A DNA stretch of 64,000 nt. Origin: Macrolepiota albuminosa (lineage: Eukaryota > Basidiomycota > Agaricomycetes > Agaricales > Agaricaceae). The notes beneath the pieces are model-generated. The model was not told the origin of the DNA. It was given only the letters and a program-made list of their open reading frames with translations, and did no database searches. Numbering within the stretch: the stretch's first letter is position 1; each line of letters begins with the position of its first letter. The position numbers and the translations under genes are program-made. Below, one piece after another: positions 53,540 through 64,000 of the stretch. The stretch lies in contig JAMWFC010000077.1 of assembly GCA_027475525.1 (NCBI GenBank), positions 1,774,112-1,838,111 of the forward strand, read 5' to 3'.

Positions 53540-56500
53540 TACAGCCGGTGACCATTCCAGAGTCTGTCGATTTTATCTGGCAGCACAATGCTGATCTTCC
53601 CGTACTTACTTTGACTTGAGCAAGGTAACTGAGATCACGTTCCTTGAATTTGGACGTACATGTCATCGAGTTGCTCACCTGGTTCCGCCTGGGCGCGTTG
53701 GCCCTGACTGGGAAATCGTCGCTTTCATCGCATTGGCCGATACAATTGTATACCAGGCGGTGACGGTAGGACTGATGATCACCGGTCTAGGGTCAGTATT
53801 TCCACCCCTTCGAATTTCGGAAAGAGAACTAGAAATTGAACAGCTGTATTTGATCCAGTTTCGCGACTACAGGCCCCGAGTGCGCGTTGCAACCATGATC
53901 CTTTCTCCATTCCATACATTCGGCATTATTGTCCAGATTCTCTATATTATGTTTGGGCTAATTTGTGTCAGCATCTACCTTCCTTAGATGACATCAAATG
54001 GAAGGACGCCAAGGATACCAACCCCGGAGAACATTCTCCAACATACCCGACGCTCCAAGTCCGATTGCATATTTACTATCCCTGCGCTCTTGCAGGTCTG
54101 GGCACAGTCTCCAGAGGCCATCAACTTCCTTAGGACACTGCATTTTGTGGTATGTCGGAATTTTTGACATTCATACATGCATATAAGTTTACTCATACAA
54201 CTTAACCAGGGATACTCTGGTGGATCCTTGTCATCAAGGCTCGGCAACTCCATGGTTTCACAAGGTATTAGACTCATTACTGCTTATGGTGGTATCGAGT
54301 TCGGCTCGCCAAGATTTGCCATGACACGTCCTGGCGACGAGCTTGATTGGGCGTATGTGGAGTTTAGCGACCGTGCGCCGATCAGATGGGTGCCTCAGGG
54401 TGATGGGACGTTTGAGTGTCAGTTTCTGGTATGTGAATGTTTTTGACTCTAGCTTCTTTGTATAATGTTCGAGCTGGCACGATTCAAATTAGACTATGGA
54501 TAGGCATTCGCTCACCGTCGAAAATATACCTGATGTCAGAGGGTATGCCACTTCTGACCTTTTCAAACCTCATTCTACAAAGCCTTATCTGTGGAAGATG
54601 TGTGCAATAGATCCCTCCTGCCCTGACATTGTCTGACGATTTCTCCAGCGTTGGGCGCATTGACGATGTCATAATCCACTCGTCTGAGGAGAGGACTGTG
54701 CCGGGATCTATACTCTGTGTTATCCAATGCCATTTAACTTGTATCCTACTTATCTTTTGAGCAGTGTTTTGAGTACTATCATATTCGGTCGCGCCCACAA
54801 TCGGCCCGGCATCCTCATCGAGCCCAAGGACCAATACACTATTGATGTCACAGATCAGACTCAGATCACGAAATTGTGAAACACTATTTGGTACATAGTT
54901 GAGTGATTAATGTTTGCTTAGGTCCATGGTGGAAGAAGCCAACAAGGTCGCCCCGGCGTTCAGCAAGATATTCGAGGAAATGATTCTCATCACTTCGAAA
55001 GATAAGCCTCTTTCTTGAACATGGAAAGGTACCGTTATGCGGAAGCTGGCTCTGAAGAATTATGACAATGAAATTGAGACGCTGTAAGTCGCAGACCATT
55101 ATATAATTGCTGCGTGTGTTTTTCCAATGCCACTATCTATACACCGTTGAAGGAAGTGCGAAAGGACAAGACATCGTACCTCCTGTTACTTGGGAAGGAT
55201 GAACATGTTCGGGTCTGACTCCTCCAACAGGCTGCAGATCTCCATTCGGGCAAAGCATTCTCAATATCAAGAGATCTTTTCGAGCAGGGATTTGATAGGT
55301 TGGTTGTCCTCTGCAACCTTGTTATCACAATTCTCATTCTCTCCGGAAAAGTCTGAGCGCAACAATCCTTCGTCTCCGAATCGTCGGCGCTTTACAGGGA
55401 AGCCAGGATAGTTCTATGGTAAAAGCCGCAGAGAATATAGCACAAAATATGGTCTATACGTACCTGTCTATTGAGGCACTTACAATGCTCGCCAAAATAG
55501 TTGCTCATCCTTAGGGATATCAAGGCGGAAAGAACGCAAAAGCAGAAATAGAAGTGATGATTGACAAGTACAGCACTGGTTTGGAGGACTCACCAGTCAT
55601 CACCAGCGGCACTTTCCCTCTGCCTGAGAACAAAGTGGTCCTACTGACAGGGTCGACTGGAAACCTGGATTCCCAGATCCTCACTGATCTTTTACTCGAT
55701 CCATCTGCTGAGCTTGTGTATGCTCTGGATCGTGCATCTACAGTCTCAGCTTTGATCCCCAAACGCCACACTGAATGGTTTGTCGGCAAAGGGCTAGATG
55801 CGGAACTCTTACGGTCTGACCAGCTTGTTTGTGTGGAGGGAGATACTTCAATGCTCAGCCTTGGTTTATCAGCTGAGCTCTACAACAAAGGTAAGTACGT
55901 TTGTCCTCCATTGATCTCTGAAAGCTTCCTTGCTCCTGTTGAATCACTTCTTTTCTCCCCTTGCAGATTCGGGACTCCGTAACTGTTATTATCCACAATG
56001 CCTGGCGCCTTGACTTTAACCTTTCGCTGACGTCATTTGAACTGAACGTTCGAGGCATTCGTAGGCTCGTTGACTTTGCGCGTTCTGGATCTCATCCTGA
56101 GTTGGTTCGGTTCGTGTTTTCATCGTCTGCAACGTCAGCACAAGCACATGGACGCATTGACATACCATTTTCCAAGGAAATCATGGCGGACGCCGCTGGT
56201 GCGATAGGGACTGGTTATGAAGAGGGGAAGTATGTATCGGAAAGAGTACGTACTACCTTTGTCCCCTACAGAACTTACTTTGAGCTTATTTTATGTTTTT
56301 TTTTTTGCAGATATTCGCAGAGACAGACAGCCTCTCTCCCGGAGTACGTTACCTTTATTTTTCTAATTTGTGATCAGGATGCATTCTTTGTGGGCTTGCA
56401 TGTAGTTTATCTCCTGGCTGCCTATGCATGCAGTCTCAAAGATTATCATTGATATCGCGTTTTCCGGCGAAAAGCTTCCGGAGGCTATCATTTGATTCAT

Positions 56501-56937
56501 CCTCGGCCTTCACAGTGGAACAGGATGATAGACGCTGTCAAAGTGGCATTGGATAAGGATGTGTCTCCCTTACGCATGGTATCTTTCCAGGCACGGGTTG
56601 CTCTGCTATAACAACGTACTAGGTATGCCAGCGCCGCAGACATTAAAGTTATTGTGAGTATTTTTTGGTGATCAACTCCATTTGACCTTGATAATAACTC
56701 ATTGATTCCATTCATATTCTCTAGCCAGCTGTGAAGCTTCTTGAGTTCTTCCGTGCAATGTCTGAGTCTGACAATGTCATTCCTGAGGCCGGTAATTGTG
56801 AAGCCGAGATTGGTGGACTGGCTAAGTTTGCAACCGTCAAGATACAAAACCTAAGTCAGACGATGAGAGAGATGCAGTCCATTTTTAGAGACGTCAATCG
56901 ATGGGTTGACTATTGGCGCTGTTCTGAATTTTTGTAA
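53540..56937 (+). pseudogene. Adenylate-forming reductase (A-T-R) pseudogene
   Basis: Domain order is complete. A domain: PVTIPESVDFIWQHNADLPV at 53550, TFLEFGRTCHRVAH at 53640, SRLGNSMVSQGIRLITAYGG at 54235, then a GYATSDLFKPH-type segment and GRIDDVIIHS. The A-domain tail reads FSKIFEEMILITSKDKPLS, then a TGA where an Arg is expected, then WKGTVMRKLALKNYDNEIE. Carrier domain: FGSDSSNRLQISIRA at about 55200, with the pantetheine Ser in GSDSS. Thioester reductase domain: VVLLTGSTGNLDSQIL at 55635, then HNAWRLDFNL, FVFSSSATSAQAHG and GYEEGKYVSER, ending WVDYWR at 56910. Such enzymes activate a carboxylic acid and release it as an aldehyde. Internal stops and frame changes make this copy inactive, though some breaks may be introns I could not resolve. 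Confidence 0.85.
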
Positions 56938-59714
56938 TTAAAGTTACAAATGAAAGATTTAAACAGTGGTAGAATTGTAGCCGGTCTAGTAATCAGGTCT
57001 TCCACCTTACAGAGTTTGATATGAATAAATGTTCAAAAAGAAATTTCTAATCTCTCCTCGCAATACTCTTGCTGCTATTGTTCATCTTCTGAAGTAAAGG
57101 TATGCATTCTTACGCGAGGAGCCTAAGATCCCCGCGTGGGTAGGAGTATAACGAGCTCAAAACGGGAGGGAACGGCAAGGCACGGCGGCTGATTGAGGGC
57201 TGATATAACCATTTGTAATTAATTGGAGCTGAGAATATATTTTGTCTTTGTCTTGTCTTTGTTTCAGGTAATGTAGCTATAGCTAGGAATATATATATAT
57301 TCTAGTCTATTCAGAAGGCTGCTGGTTGTTGACACCAACGATCTTCAACTCCTATCCTAGCCTCCGTCACTCTTTGGACAGTTCCACACTCCTTACCTGT
57401 CTTGCGCCACACTTGTCCAACAAATGGGATCATCTTTGGACAGTTCCACACTCCTTACCTGTCTTGCGCCACACTTGTCCAACAAATGGGATCATCTACT
57501 TCCACATGTGAGTAGTATCATCTCCGTCCAACTTGCAAGTTTTAATCTTTTCTTGTTTCAAAGCATCTCCGATATGGTACATTTATTTACATTACACAGC
57601 AGTTGAGCTCAACCTACCTGCCTTCTAGTTCCTCGACCTCACTGTCGAGCTCATCGTCAACCTCGGCAGCAGCAATACCCACTTTGAGAACCACGACGAC
57701 GACAAATCCAGCAATACCAACAGCAATCACCAGCTCTGACCTATTGTTGGTTTATCTCACCTACACAAAAGCCATAAATAGCTGTAAGGACCTACATGAA
57801 GTCGTTCAGTTCAAAGGCTAACATGTGGTTACTGAGCACCTACACCCATGGCTACAGAAAATCGGGTATAATGTATGTAGGTGGAAGAGAAAAGAGAAAC
57901 ATTGTGCGCCTGATTCTCGACAGATTTCTAAGAACATCATCAACAAGCTGACCTAAAGAGTCATGGAGTTGGTTTTCAGAACGCCTCCCCCGTCCAATTT
58001 CCAGAGTTAGTGAATCTATTGATTTGACGTCGACCCCAAGACCCAACTCAGGGGATGCCGAGGATGCTGTACTCACAGCATCTTTGAGTTTCTGGTTCAA
58101 CCCCTGGACGTGGTACTCGTCCGCCTCCACTTCTACGCTCGTTCCTACACCTACTGCACCTGCAAGTACATCCACAGAACGACATACGCTCCGGGCAAGA
58201 AACCGGAAACCAAAACGATAATGGGGTCTGCACTCACAGGAATCAGGGAGGTAAGAGACGCAGTGGGTGCGCACACCGAGACTTCGAAAGTCTCGGAGCT
58301 GGAACAGTTACCGAGGATGCTTAACCCTGTCGAGGCTACCATCGCCCTGAACAGGTCCGGATGGGCATCTTTCTTTTCCTCGAGATCTTTCATTATCAAG
58401 ACTATCGCTGCTCCACCGGCGCAGGATGTTGAAAGGAACTAAAATGGGATGGGGGTGATGGATGTGCCTGACGACGAACCGCAACAGGATCCGTGAACTC
58501 AAACTCATGCACCAGCACAAAAACGGGGTTGCGATGCCACTGTAAAGGGTTCAACTACTTCCGCGGGGAAGACCAAGCCCGTTGCTACGGACGAGTCCGT
58601 CAAATGGGAGAAGAATAATGAGAAACCAGCAGACAAAGCTGTGGAAACTCCATTCTGCTCGATGGGCATTGGTGGCTCGGCTATGTTTGGAAAGGCTGTC
58701 ACTAACAGGAGAAGTTGATGACTGAGCATGGACTTCACGACTGCTCGAGCTAGATCATCAGCAAAGTTCAGACCTTCAGAAAGCTTTGCTCCGATGACGG
58801 CCAATAAAAGAGCACCACGAGCCTAGATAGTAGACGTTGGCTGCAGAAATTGTTGAATAGCCAGATAATAGACGAACATAGACCTACAGTATCATGGATA
58901 GCAGCAGGGGTCCCCCCAAGGCATCTATAGGTGTTGTGTAAACGAGTAGTATTTTCAACTTACAAATGTATGCTTAGCGGGCGGAATGGAATAGATAGCA
59001 ATACATATAAATCGCTGGCCGAAGTATAAAGGAAGCATTACAAATCCAAGAGTCAAGAGTGAAATGGCAAAACTATCGTACGAGTTTGTAGTACAGAATG
59101 ATAACGACGCATAACCGTCATGGCGCAGAGTATAAACCGCTGCTTGTAAATTCTGAAAAGATAAACAAAGGGACAAAAATGCGGACTCACTGTCCGATCA
59201 TCTTCTTGATCGTTCCAGATGCACGCTCGATATTGGAATCTGCACCTCGTACTGCACAAACCAGAAAATAAGCCTGAAATCGCACGTTTATCCAAAACTC
59301 ACAGTATCTCGCAGTCTCCAACGTCTCCCTCTGGCCTCTCAACGTCCTCAATATATTCGCATCTGATCCTCCGCTTCCGATACAACCCTCTGTGTATCTC
59401 TCAGCCATCTACCGCTCCCTTCCAATGTATGTGTCCCAACAAGCAGCCGCGTGTAATCACCTTATGGATCGTCCGAACACTGCATCATGCCCCCGCCCAC
59501 ACTCCCACTGCCGTTTCGCAAAAGCAAGTCCGACCGCGCTTGCTGCGCGTGCACGTCCTTTGCAAGTTTCCTATACCGCGTGAGTTCACACTTTACCTAT
59601 TTCAGCTCAGATGCATCTTTTGACCCTATTTAGCATGCACCGTGGACTCGTAGCTTCCACTATCAATGGAGTTGATATTAACGATAACTCAGCTCTTCTC
59701 CTGTCCTTTCCTGC
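56938..59714. other. Intergenic / uncertain coding
   Basis: A Ser/Thr-rich frame (57603-57821) and a minus frame at 57852-58274 (LGLGVDVKSIDSLTLEIGRG…DSLGQLVDDVLRNLSR) followed upstream by 58505-58804 could be pieces of one minus-strand low-complexity gene. There is no domain and no confident model. Confidence 0.3.
57371..57497. repeat. 62-bp tandem duplication
   Basis: Identity at an offset of 62 bp extends for 65 positions (57371-57435 against 57433-57497). The period and overlap differ from the exact 77-mers elsewhere, so this one is probably a genuine duplication. Confidence 0.9.
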
Positions 59715-61083
59715 ATGACCTCATACAGGAAGAGATGGTGCGGGACACCTCATTCCCTACAAAAAGCTCATCTACACAATAGATATTGGCCAGCATTACT
59801 TGATGGAAAATACAACCCTCGGCATGCCTGCGCTCTTCCAATCCGAAGGTCTGCTCTCCCCCTACTCCGACCGCTACCTCCTGTTCTCCAGGCCTCCACG
59901 GGTTCACAGACAATGGGACAATATTCCCCTCTCCTATCGGCCTCGCGGCATCCTTTGACACAGACCTTGTATCTCAAGTCGCCAGCATTGGCCTGATGAA
60001 GCAGAAGGCCTTGGAATCACGCACATGTTCGCACCTGGGCTTGATCTTTCGTGCGAGATCCAGTGGGGTCAGGTCAAGGGGGAAGATCCGTTACTCACGG
60101 TCGCCCATGCATTCTTTATGGGAATGCAGACCTGAGGAAGAAAACTAGTGAGGCGGCGATTCGGTGGACAACTTCAGTGTGTTTACTACCGCTCGTCTTC
60201 ACTTCTAATTCATACCCATTACATAGGAACCTTCACCTTTCTCACTCTTTCAGGTACCGGACCCCTCATCGACTTCAGTACAGTTCATACTGACCATGTT
60301 TAAGATCAAGTTCGAGCTGGAAATGCGAGCATGTACTCCATCGATGGCACACTCAAAGGCATCCTCTGAACAAAATTCGCCCTTGGATTGTTCGAGAGTA
60401 AGTACTCTCCTTTCCTGTAGTCAGCTCATTATCCTTACTAATTGCATGTGATAGATCCCTATTCTTACGAAGACTAACTCTCCTCTATTCGCCCCTCAAA
60501 ATCTAAAGAAATCCTCCATGCCACAGATACAGGGAGCATTGACCTTCTCGAAAACAGAGGGAACACGCTCCCGCTCAGCACAAACGTTGGTTCCGTAGCT
60601 CTTATTGGTCCCCAAGTCGACCGCGTCGTGCATTCTATACATACATTATCTTCCCTCTACTGACACACTCAGTTCAGTGATTACGTCTTTCTGAACGCGT
60701 CTAAGAGAGGTATTACGCCCCTCGCAGGGTTCAAGCAATACCTCGCAAACATATCGAGCTCCACGAAGATCAACTTTGCGCAGGGATGTGATTTGTGGTC
60801 AAATGATGAGTCTGGTATTGAGGCTGCGAGGAACTCTGTGTGATGGTACGTACGTATGGTGCTCTTCCTTCCTCTTCCTCATTCCCTCTCCATTACTATT
60901 GTACTGATGCGCTTTACGAAGGTGGGAACGTGGTCTCTCGACCAACCAAACCTCTGGACGCCATGGATGAATGTGACCGGGGGCGAACACGTTGACCTTT
61001 TGCGTTCAGACTTGTCTGTGCACAGCTCGCGCTCGTGCAAGCTGTGAATCAGGCTGGAAAACCGACTATCGTGGTCTTTTCAG
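59715..61083 (+). pseudogene. Glycoside hydrolase family 3 (beta-glucosidase-type) pseudogene, 3'-truncated
   Basis: The plus strand reads YTIDIGQHYLMENTTLGMPA and LFQSEG. A clear intron (GTCTGC…CTCCAG, about 59849-59893) joins to LHGFTDNGTIFPSPIGLAAS, then FDTDLVSQVASI. After a one-base deletion near 59990 it continues EAEGLGITHMFAPGLDLS. Further on come LLENRGNTLPLSTNVGSVAL and IGPQVDRV (60540-60630), the C-terminal-domain region INFAQGCDLW at about 60770, and LDQPNLWTPWMNVTGGEHVD, then QAGKPTIVVFS at about 61060. Similarity stops there. GH3 enzymes are usually secreted and remove terminal beta-linked glucose or xylose. Frameshifts, several stops and loss of the last exons make it a dead copy. 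Confidence 0.82.
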
Positions 61084-61649
61084 TCCAAACACCGCTTCAT
61101 CTCGCCAATCTCCACATCCCAGAACCTGATCGTCTCATCATAGCTGCCACTGATAAGCCGCTTACCCCTTAGGAGCAGCGTCGTACAGAAGTTTGTGTGC
61201 CTCGTGAGGAAGCGGATTGTTTGTGGAAGGGCGTGCCGGAAGTTGGTTTCACGGTGGTGGAGGGCACGAATCGCACGATAGAGGGGTTTCCTGGAGAGCG
61301 TTGTTAGTTCGTAGATATAGATGGGGAAGGGGAGCATATCATCCTTCGGGTGCGGCAGGCGGCCGGAGCGGAGAGGGGTCGGTGGCAGTTATACGGAGAC
61401 AGTGATACCGCCAGAGGGCAGGGTGCGCCACAATCGTACGCCACTGTCGTGAGACCTGAATATCCAATTGTGTTTTCTCAACAAGCAGTCTAATCTACTG
61501 AAACAAGAATTTGAACGCACCAAGCACGCACCAACTACTTCTTTGATTGGAACATGTTTAAAAACGCGGAAAGCGAGGTCTGGAGCCACCCGTACAACGA
61601 AACAATCAATGCACACACTTTCGCGGTCCTGACGGTCTATTTCTCCCAC
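61084..61649 (-). pseudogene. F-box / WD40 protein fragment
   Basis: On the minus strand an F-box (LAFRVFKHVPIKEVVGACLV) begins at about 61590. Linker sequence ([11 protein letters not shown]) and, after a frame change or intron, [20 protein letters not shown] and [20 protein letters not shown] follow: a first WD40 blade of the Cdc4/Met30-type ubiquitin-ligase receptors. The remaining blades are missing, because the fragment ends at about 61084, exactly where the opposite-strand GH3 fragment ends. The two gene pieces were therefore joined tail to tail by a rearrangement. Confidence 0.75.
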
Positions 61650-62020
61650 ACCAGCTTCGACATCGAACGTCTATTTCGTTCCAGCGCGCAAGAGCGAGAG
61701 CTTCAGGAACCGTTTGATCCAAGCTTGTGCTTGTATTCTGAAGACGAGCTCGAAGCGGCGTTGGTTAATGAGATGACGGAATGCAGCACGGGATTTCTGA
61801 TAAGCAGACGTACTCTGACTGGTGAGTTGATGTTCATTTGACGCTTAATTCGATTTCTGGGTGTCCGGACAACTTGGTTATCAAAGGTCTACCTAATCGC
61901 TCGCTTTGCCACAGAATGACACTGTCTTCATTGAATACTTGCAACATTCCCTGAAAAGCTGCTACGCTCTCAACTTCACGCTCTCCCTCGATCACCCCCG
62001 CACCCAACATTGAAGGCAAA

Positions 62021-62500
62021 GTGCCTCCGCTGATCATTGCCAACTCCATCAAATTCGCGCCTGCATCTGCTTCCGTGCGCTCCTCGAGTCCCGATCTCAG
62101 CACGCCACCACCTCAAGTCGGATCGGAGAGTGCGTTCAGCAAGACGATGCGGTTAGTCAACGGAGTCTTGTCCAGTGGCGACGAAGGTGGTCAGACGTCG
62201 GATGTGCACCCGGACAAACAGCGGGAGAGTGCAGAGTGCCTCAAATATTTTGGCAAGGAACTTCCGCGTGCTTATGATATTGTGAATCCTACCCATCCAC
62301 CGCTGTCGACGTCTACCTCTAGTCCAAGATGGGATCTGGGTAAAGGCAAGGGCAAAGGCAAAGGCAAAGATAGGGATGTGGGAGACGTGAAGAAGGACAT
62401 GCCGAGAGGGTGTAAGCGCATGGTTGTTATTAGTGTGCACGGCTGGTTCCCCGGCGCTGTCATGCGGTATTGGAGAGTTCGTGTTTTCACACACCACTAC
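62021..62500 (+). pseudogene. Alpha/beta-hydrolase-like fungal protein, N-terminal fragment
   Basis: The frame starts MPPLIIANSIKFAPASASVR, runs through SESAFSKTMRLVNGVLSSGD, LPRAYDIVNPTHPPLSTSTS and a Gly-Lys repeat (GKGKGKGKGK), then KRMVVISVHGWFPGAVMR, a hydrophobic-strand plus oxyanion-type HGWFPG motif seen in large fungal lipase-like proteins. After YWR the sequence becomes unrelated. No catalytic serine motif follows in frame, so I read this as a truncated 5' fragment. Family assignment is from memory and uncertain. Confidence 0.45.
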
Positions 62501-62644
62501 CATGTGGTGAAATCTGTAATGGGGCGAACGAGCTTTATAGTTCAGATTCAACCTGTGGTTCAGATCCTCTTTCGCTTATGCCTGCTTCAATTCTTCACCT
62601 GTCGCGGGATTCCTGAGGTTCCCCCCACAGTGCTATCAATATAG

Positions 62645-63899
62645 ATTCTAATCGTGATCTGGTCTTATCCGTATTCATGGGCTGTCCACTAAGACTTGTC
62701 GTGGCAAATTTCTGATGAGATGGCATTGACTAGATACGACGTTGTTTCCTGTAGTAGTTACATCAGACCCGAGTCCTCGCACGTTCGACTCGTGCAGGAA
62801 CTCGTTGCCTCTTCCCTAGTACCATTTCTGATACCTACTTATCCAGTGTGGACATCATCTCGGCACAATGGATCATTGCAGGGGCTGCGGAGCTTAGAAT
62901 TGATGTTCTCAATATCTCTTGCGTAAGACAGAACTCGCGTCTTTCCAAGTGATGTCTCATACGTTCAGAGAGTCGCGTACCTGTTATTCCAACAAGAAGG
63001 TGCTCACGCTGAGCAACAATCCCGGTGAGCCCGTTTACTGCACCATCCCCACGATTAGCTGACAATAGACATAAAGTTTGACCACTTTCTTATAATTTCT
63101 CGTAAGAATTCTGTCTTTCGTTGAATCTACTAATGTTTCACAGTTTCATATTTTTTGGCATCGATCTCGACACCGCCTCCCTTGCATGACCCACACCTCA
63201 AGCCTTATGTGGCCACTTCTTCCCAGTTCAAAGAGCATGCTTCGCTTCACTGTCAGACCCTTCTTCTTCCAGCAGTCTCATAGCCACGCATCGTGCCACC
63301 GACAATGAGGCGCATTTAAAGTTTTTTTTTAAGATCAAATTTTTGCTACATTTATCTATAATTTAACCGTTTTTTACTCGTTGTAGGTGACTCGACCCAT
63401 TATTGCTGCTGGAGGCCACCTTGCCTTGCCCGCACACCATCTTGGACAATGATGATGAGGTGAGATCTTTTTCCTTCTGTCATTTTTTTTTTTCATTTTT
63501 GTTTTGCCAAATTTTTCATGGTATATTCATTTGATTCCTTTGTACTCGCCTTCATTCCAAGTATAAATGCGCTGCCGCACCTCACTCATGCCAGCCAGAG
63601 TACCCTCTCTGAGGCCTATAGATCCATGTATCTCGCTCAGAATGGTACTTACTTTTATATGTAATTTTCCGAAAATCAGAGTATTGACGTTGTTCCATCT
63701 TCTTCTCAGGCTCAGGGTGCTTTATTGGATGAAAGTGTGTCTGAGGATAATTAGAATAGGTGTGACATGCAGTTTGACCATTGACTTGTAGAATTTTTAT
63801 GATATTTCTTGAATTATTTTTGGTGAGAAAAAAACAGTAAAGAATATTTTTCTCATGATCTGGAGAGGTACATAGAGTGTTTTTGAGTGCAAAGGACAT
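62645..63899. other. Decayed / AT-rich right flank, no gene recognised
   Basis: Short frames at 62696-62926 and 62835-63065 show no domain. From 63300 the DNA becomes AT-rich with poly-T tracts. Confidence 0.4.
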
Positions 63900-64000
63900 G
63901 TATTTAAAAAGGGCTATTCAAAGATAATATTTTCAGATTTTTTAAAATTTATTTAAATAAAAATAGAACAACTCTCTCACGCAAACCTTAAATCTGTGAC
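63900..64000 (-). repeat. Inverted copy of the 1.5-kb motif at the window edge
   Basis: The reverse complement of 63981-64000 (GTCACAGATTTAAGGTTTGC) equals 1499-1518. Both copies are followed by a short GC-containing stretch, CTATTTTTA, and then T/A-rich sequence with TTTTAAAAAAT. Likely the terminus of a dispersed element present in both orientations; the element body lies outside the window. Confidence 0.6.

Noticed and set aside
57371..57497. A further k-mer overlap artefact
   Set aside because: Period is 62 bp and identity 65 bp, not the exact 77/77 pattern of the other four duplications.

Overview
The window looks like a subtelomeric or otherwise repeat-rich accessory region from a filamentous basidiomycete, probably Agaricomycetes. 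The evidence is: short GT-AG introns of about 50-60 bp, TTAGGG telomeric repeats, a telomere-attaching Penelope-like element of the Coprina type, Ty3/gypsy remnants with transition-type nonsense codons, and pieces of typical mushroom genes (adenylate-forming reductase, BTB protein, GH3 glycosidase, Ga subunit, F-box/WD40). All identifications come from reading translations by eye. No database search was possible.

Layout. 1-8.9 kb: a ~350-bp satellite, a decayed Ty3/gypsy element, LTR-like DNA with three exact 77-bp duplications, and a host-like gene that stops abruptly in telomeric repeats. 8.9-15.3 kb: two Penelope-like elements in tandem. Each is joined to TTAGGG repeats at its 3' end and each carries a hammerhead ribozyme. 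The first has a 1165-codon reverse transcriptase ORF; the second is a stub with a 0.9-kb insertion. 15.4-16.9 kb: the ~350-bp satellite again. 17-21.6 kb: a second, AT-rich gypsy wreck.

21.6-45.2 kb is the most unusual part. It is an AT-rich block bounded by inverted palindromic motifs with GGCACTC arms. It holds five minus-strand genes. One is a large multi-exon gene fusing zinc fingers, a tyrosine-recombinase-like domain and a RecQ-type helicase; two in-frame TGA codons break it. The others are a CYxCW zinc protein, an unknown protein, a JmjC protein with duplicated acidic exon-intron units, and a double-stranded beta-helix protein with a GC-AG intron. A second, deleted copy of the helicase gene lies at the right end in opposite orientation. 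Two minisatellites (121 bp and 67 bp) and 4 kb of unassigned DNA sit inside the block. I propose it as a candidate large mobile element, or a fossil of one.

45.6-63.9 kb is host-like in composition but mostly a graveyard of gene pieces: an APH-like kinase fragment, an orphan last exon of a Ga subunit, a Ded1-like helicase C-terminus, a near full-length but broken adenylate-forming reductase, a truncated GH3 glycosidase abutting a truncated F-box/WD40 gene, and an alpha/beta-hydrolase-like fragment. One BTB-domain gene looks intact. Four tandem duplications of exactly 77 bp point to unmerged k-mer overlaps in the assembly, so fine structure near them should not be trusted.
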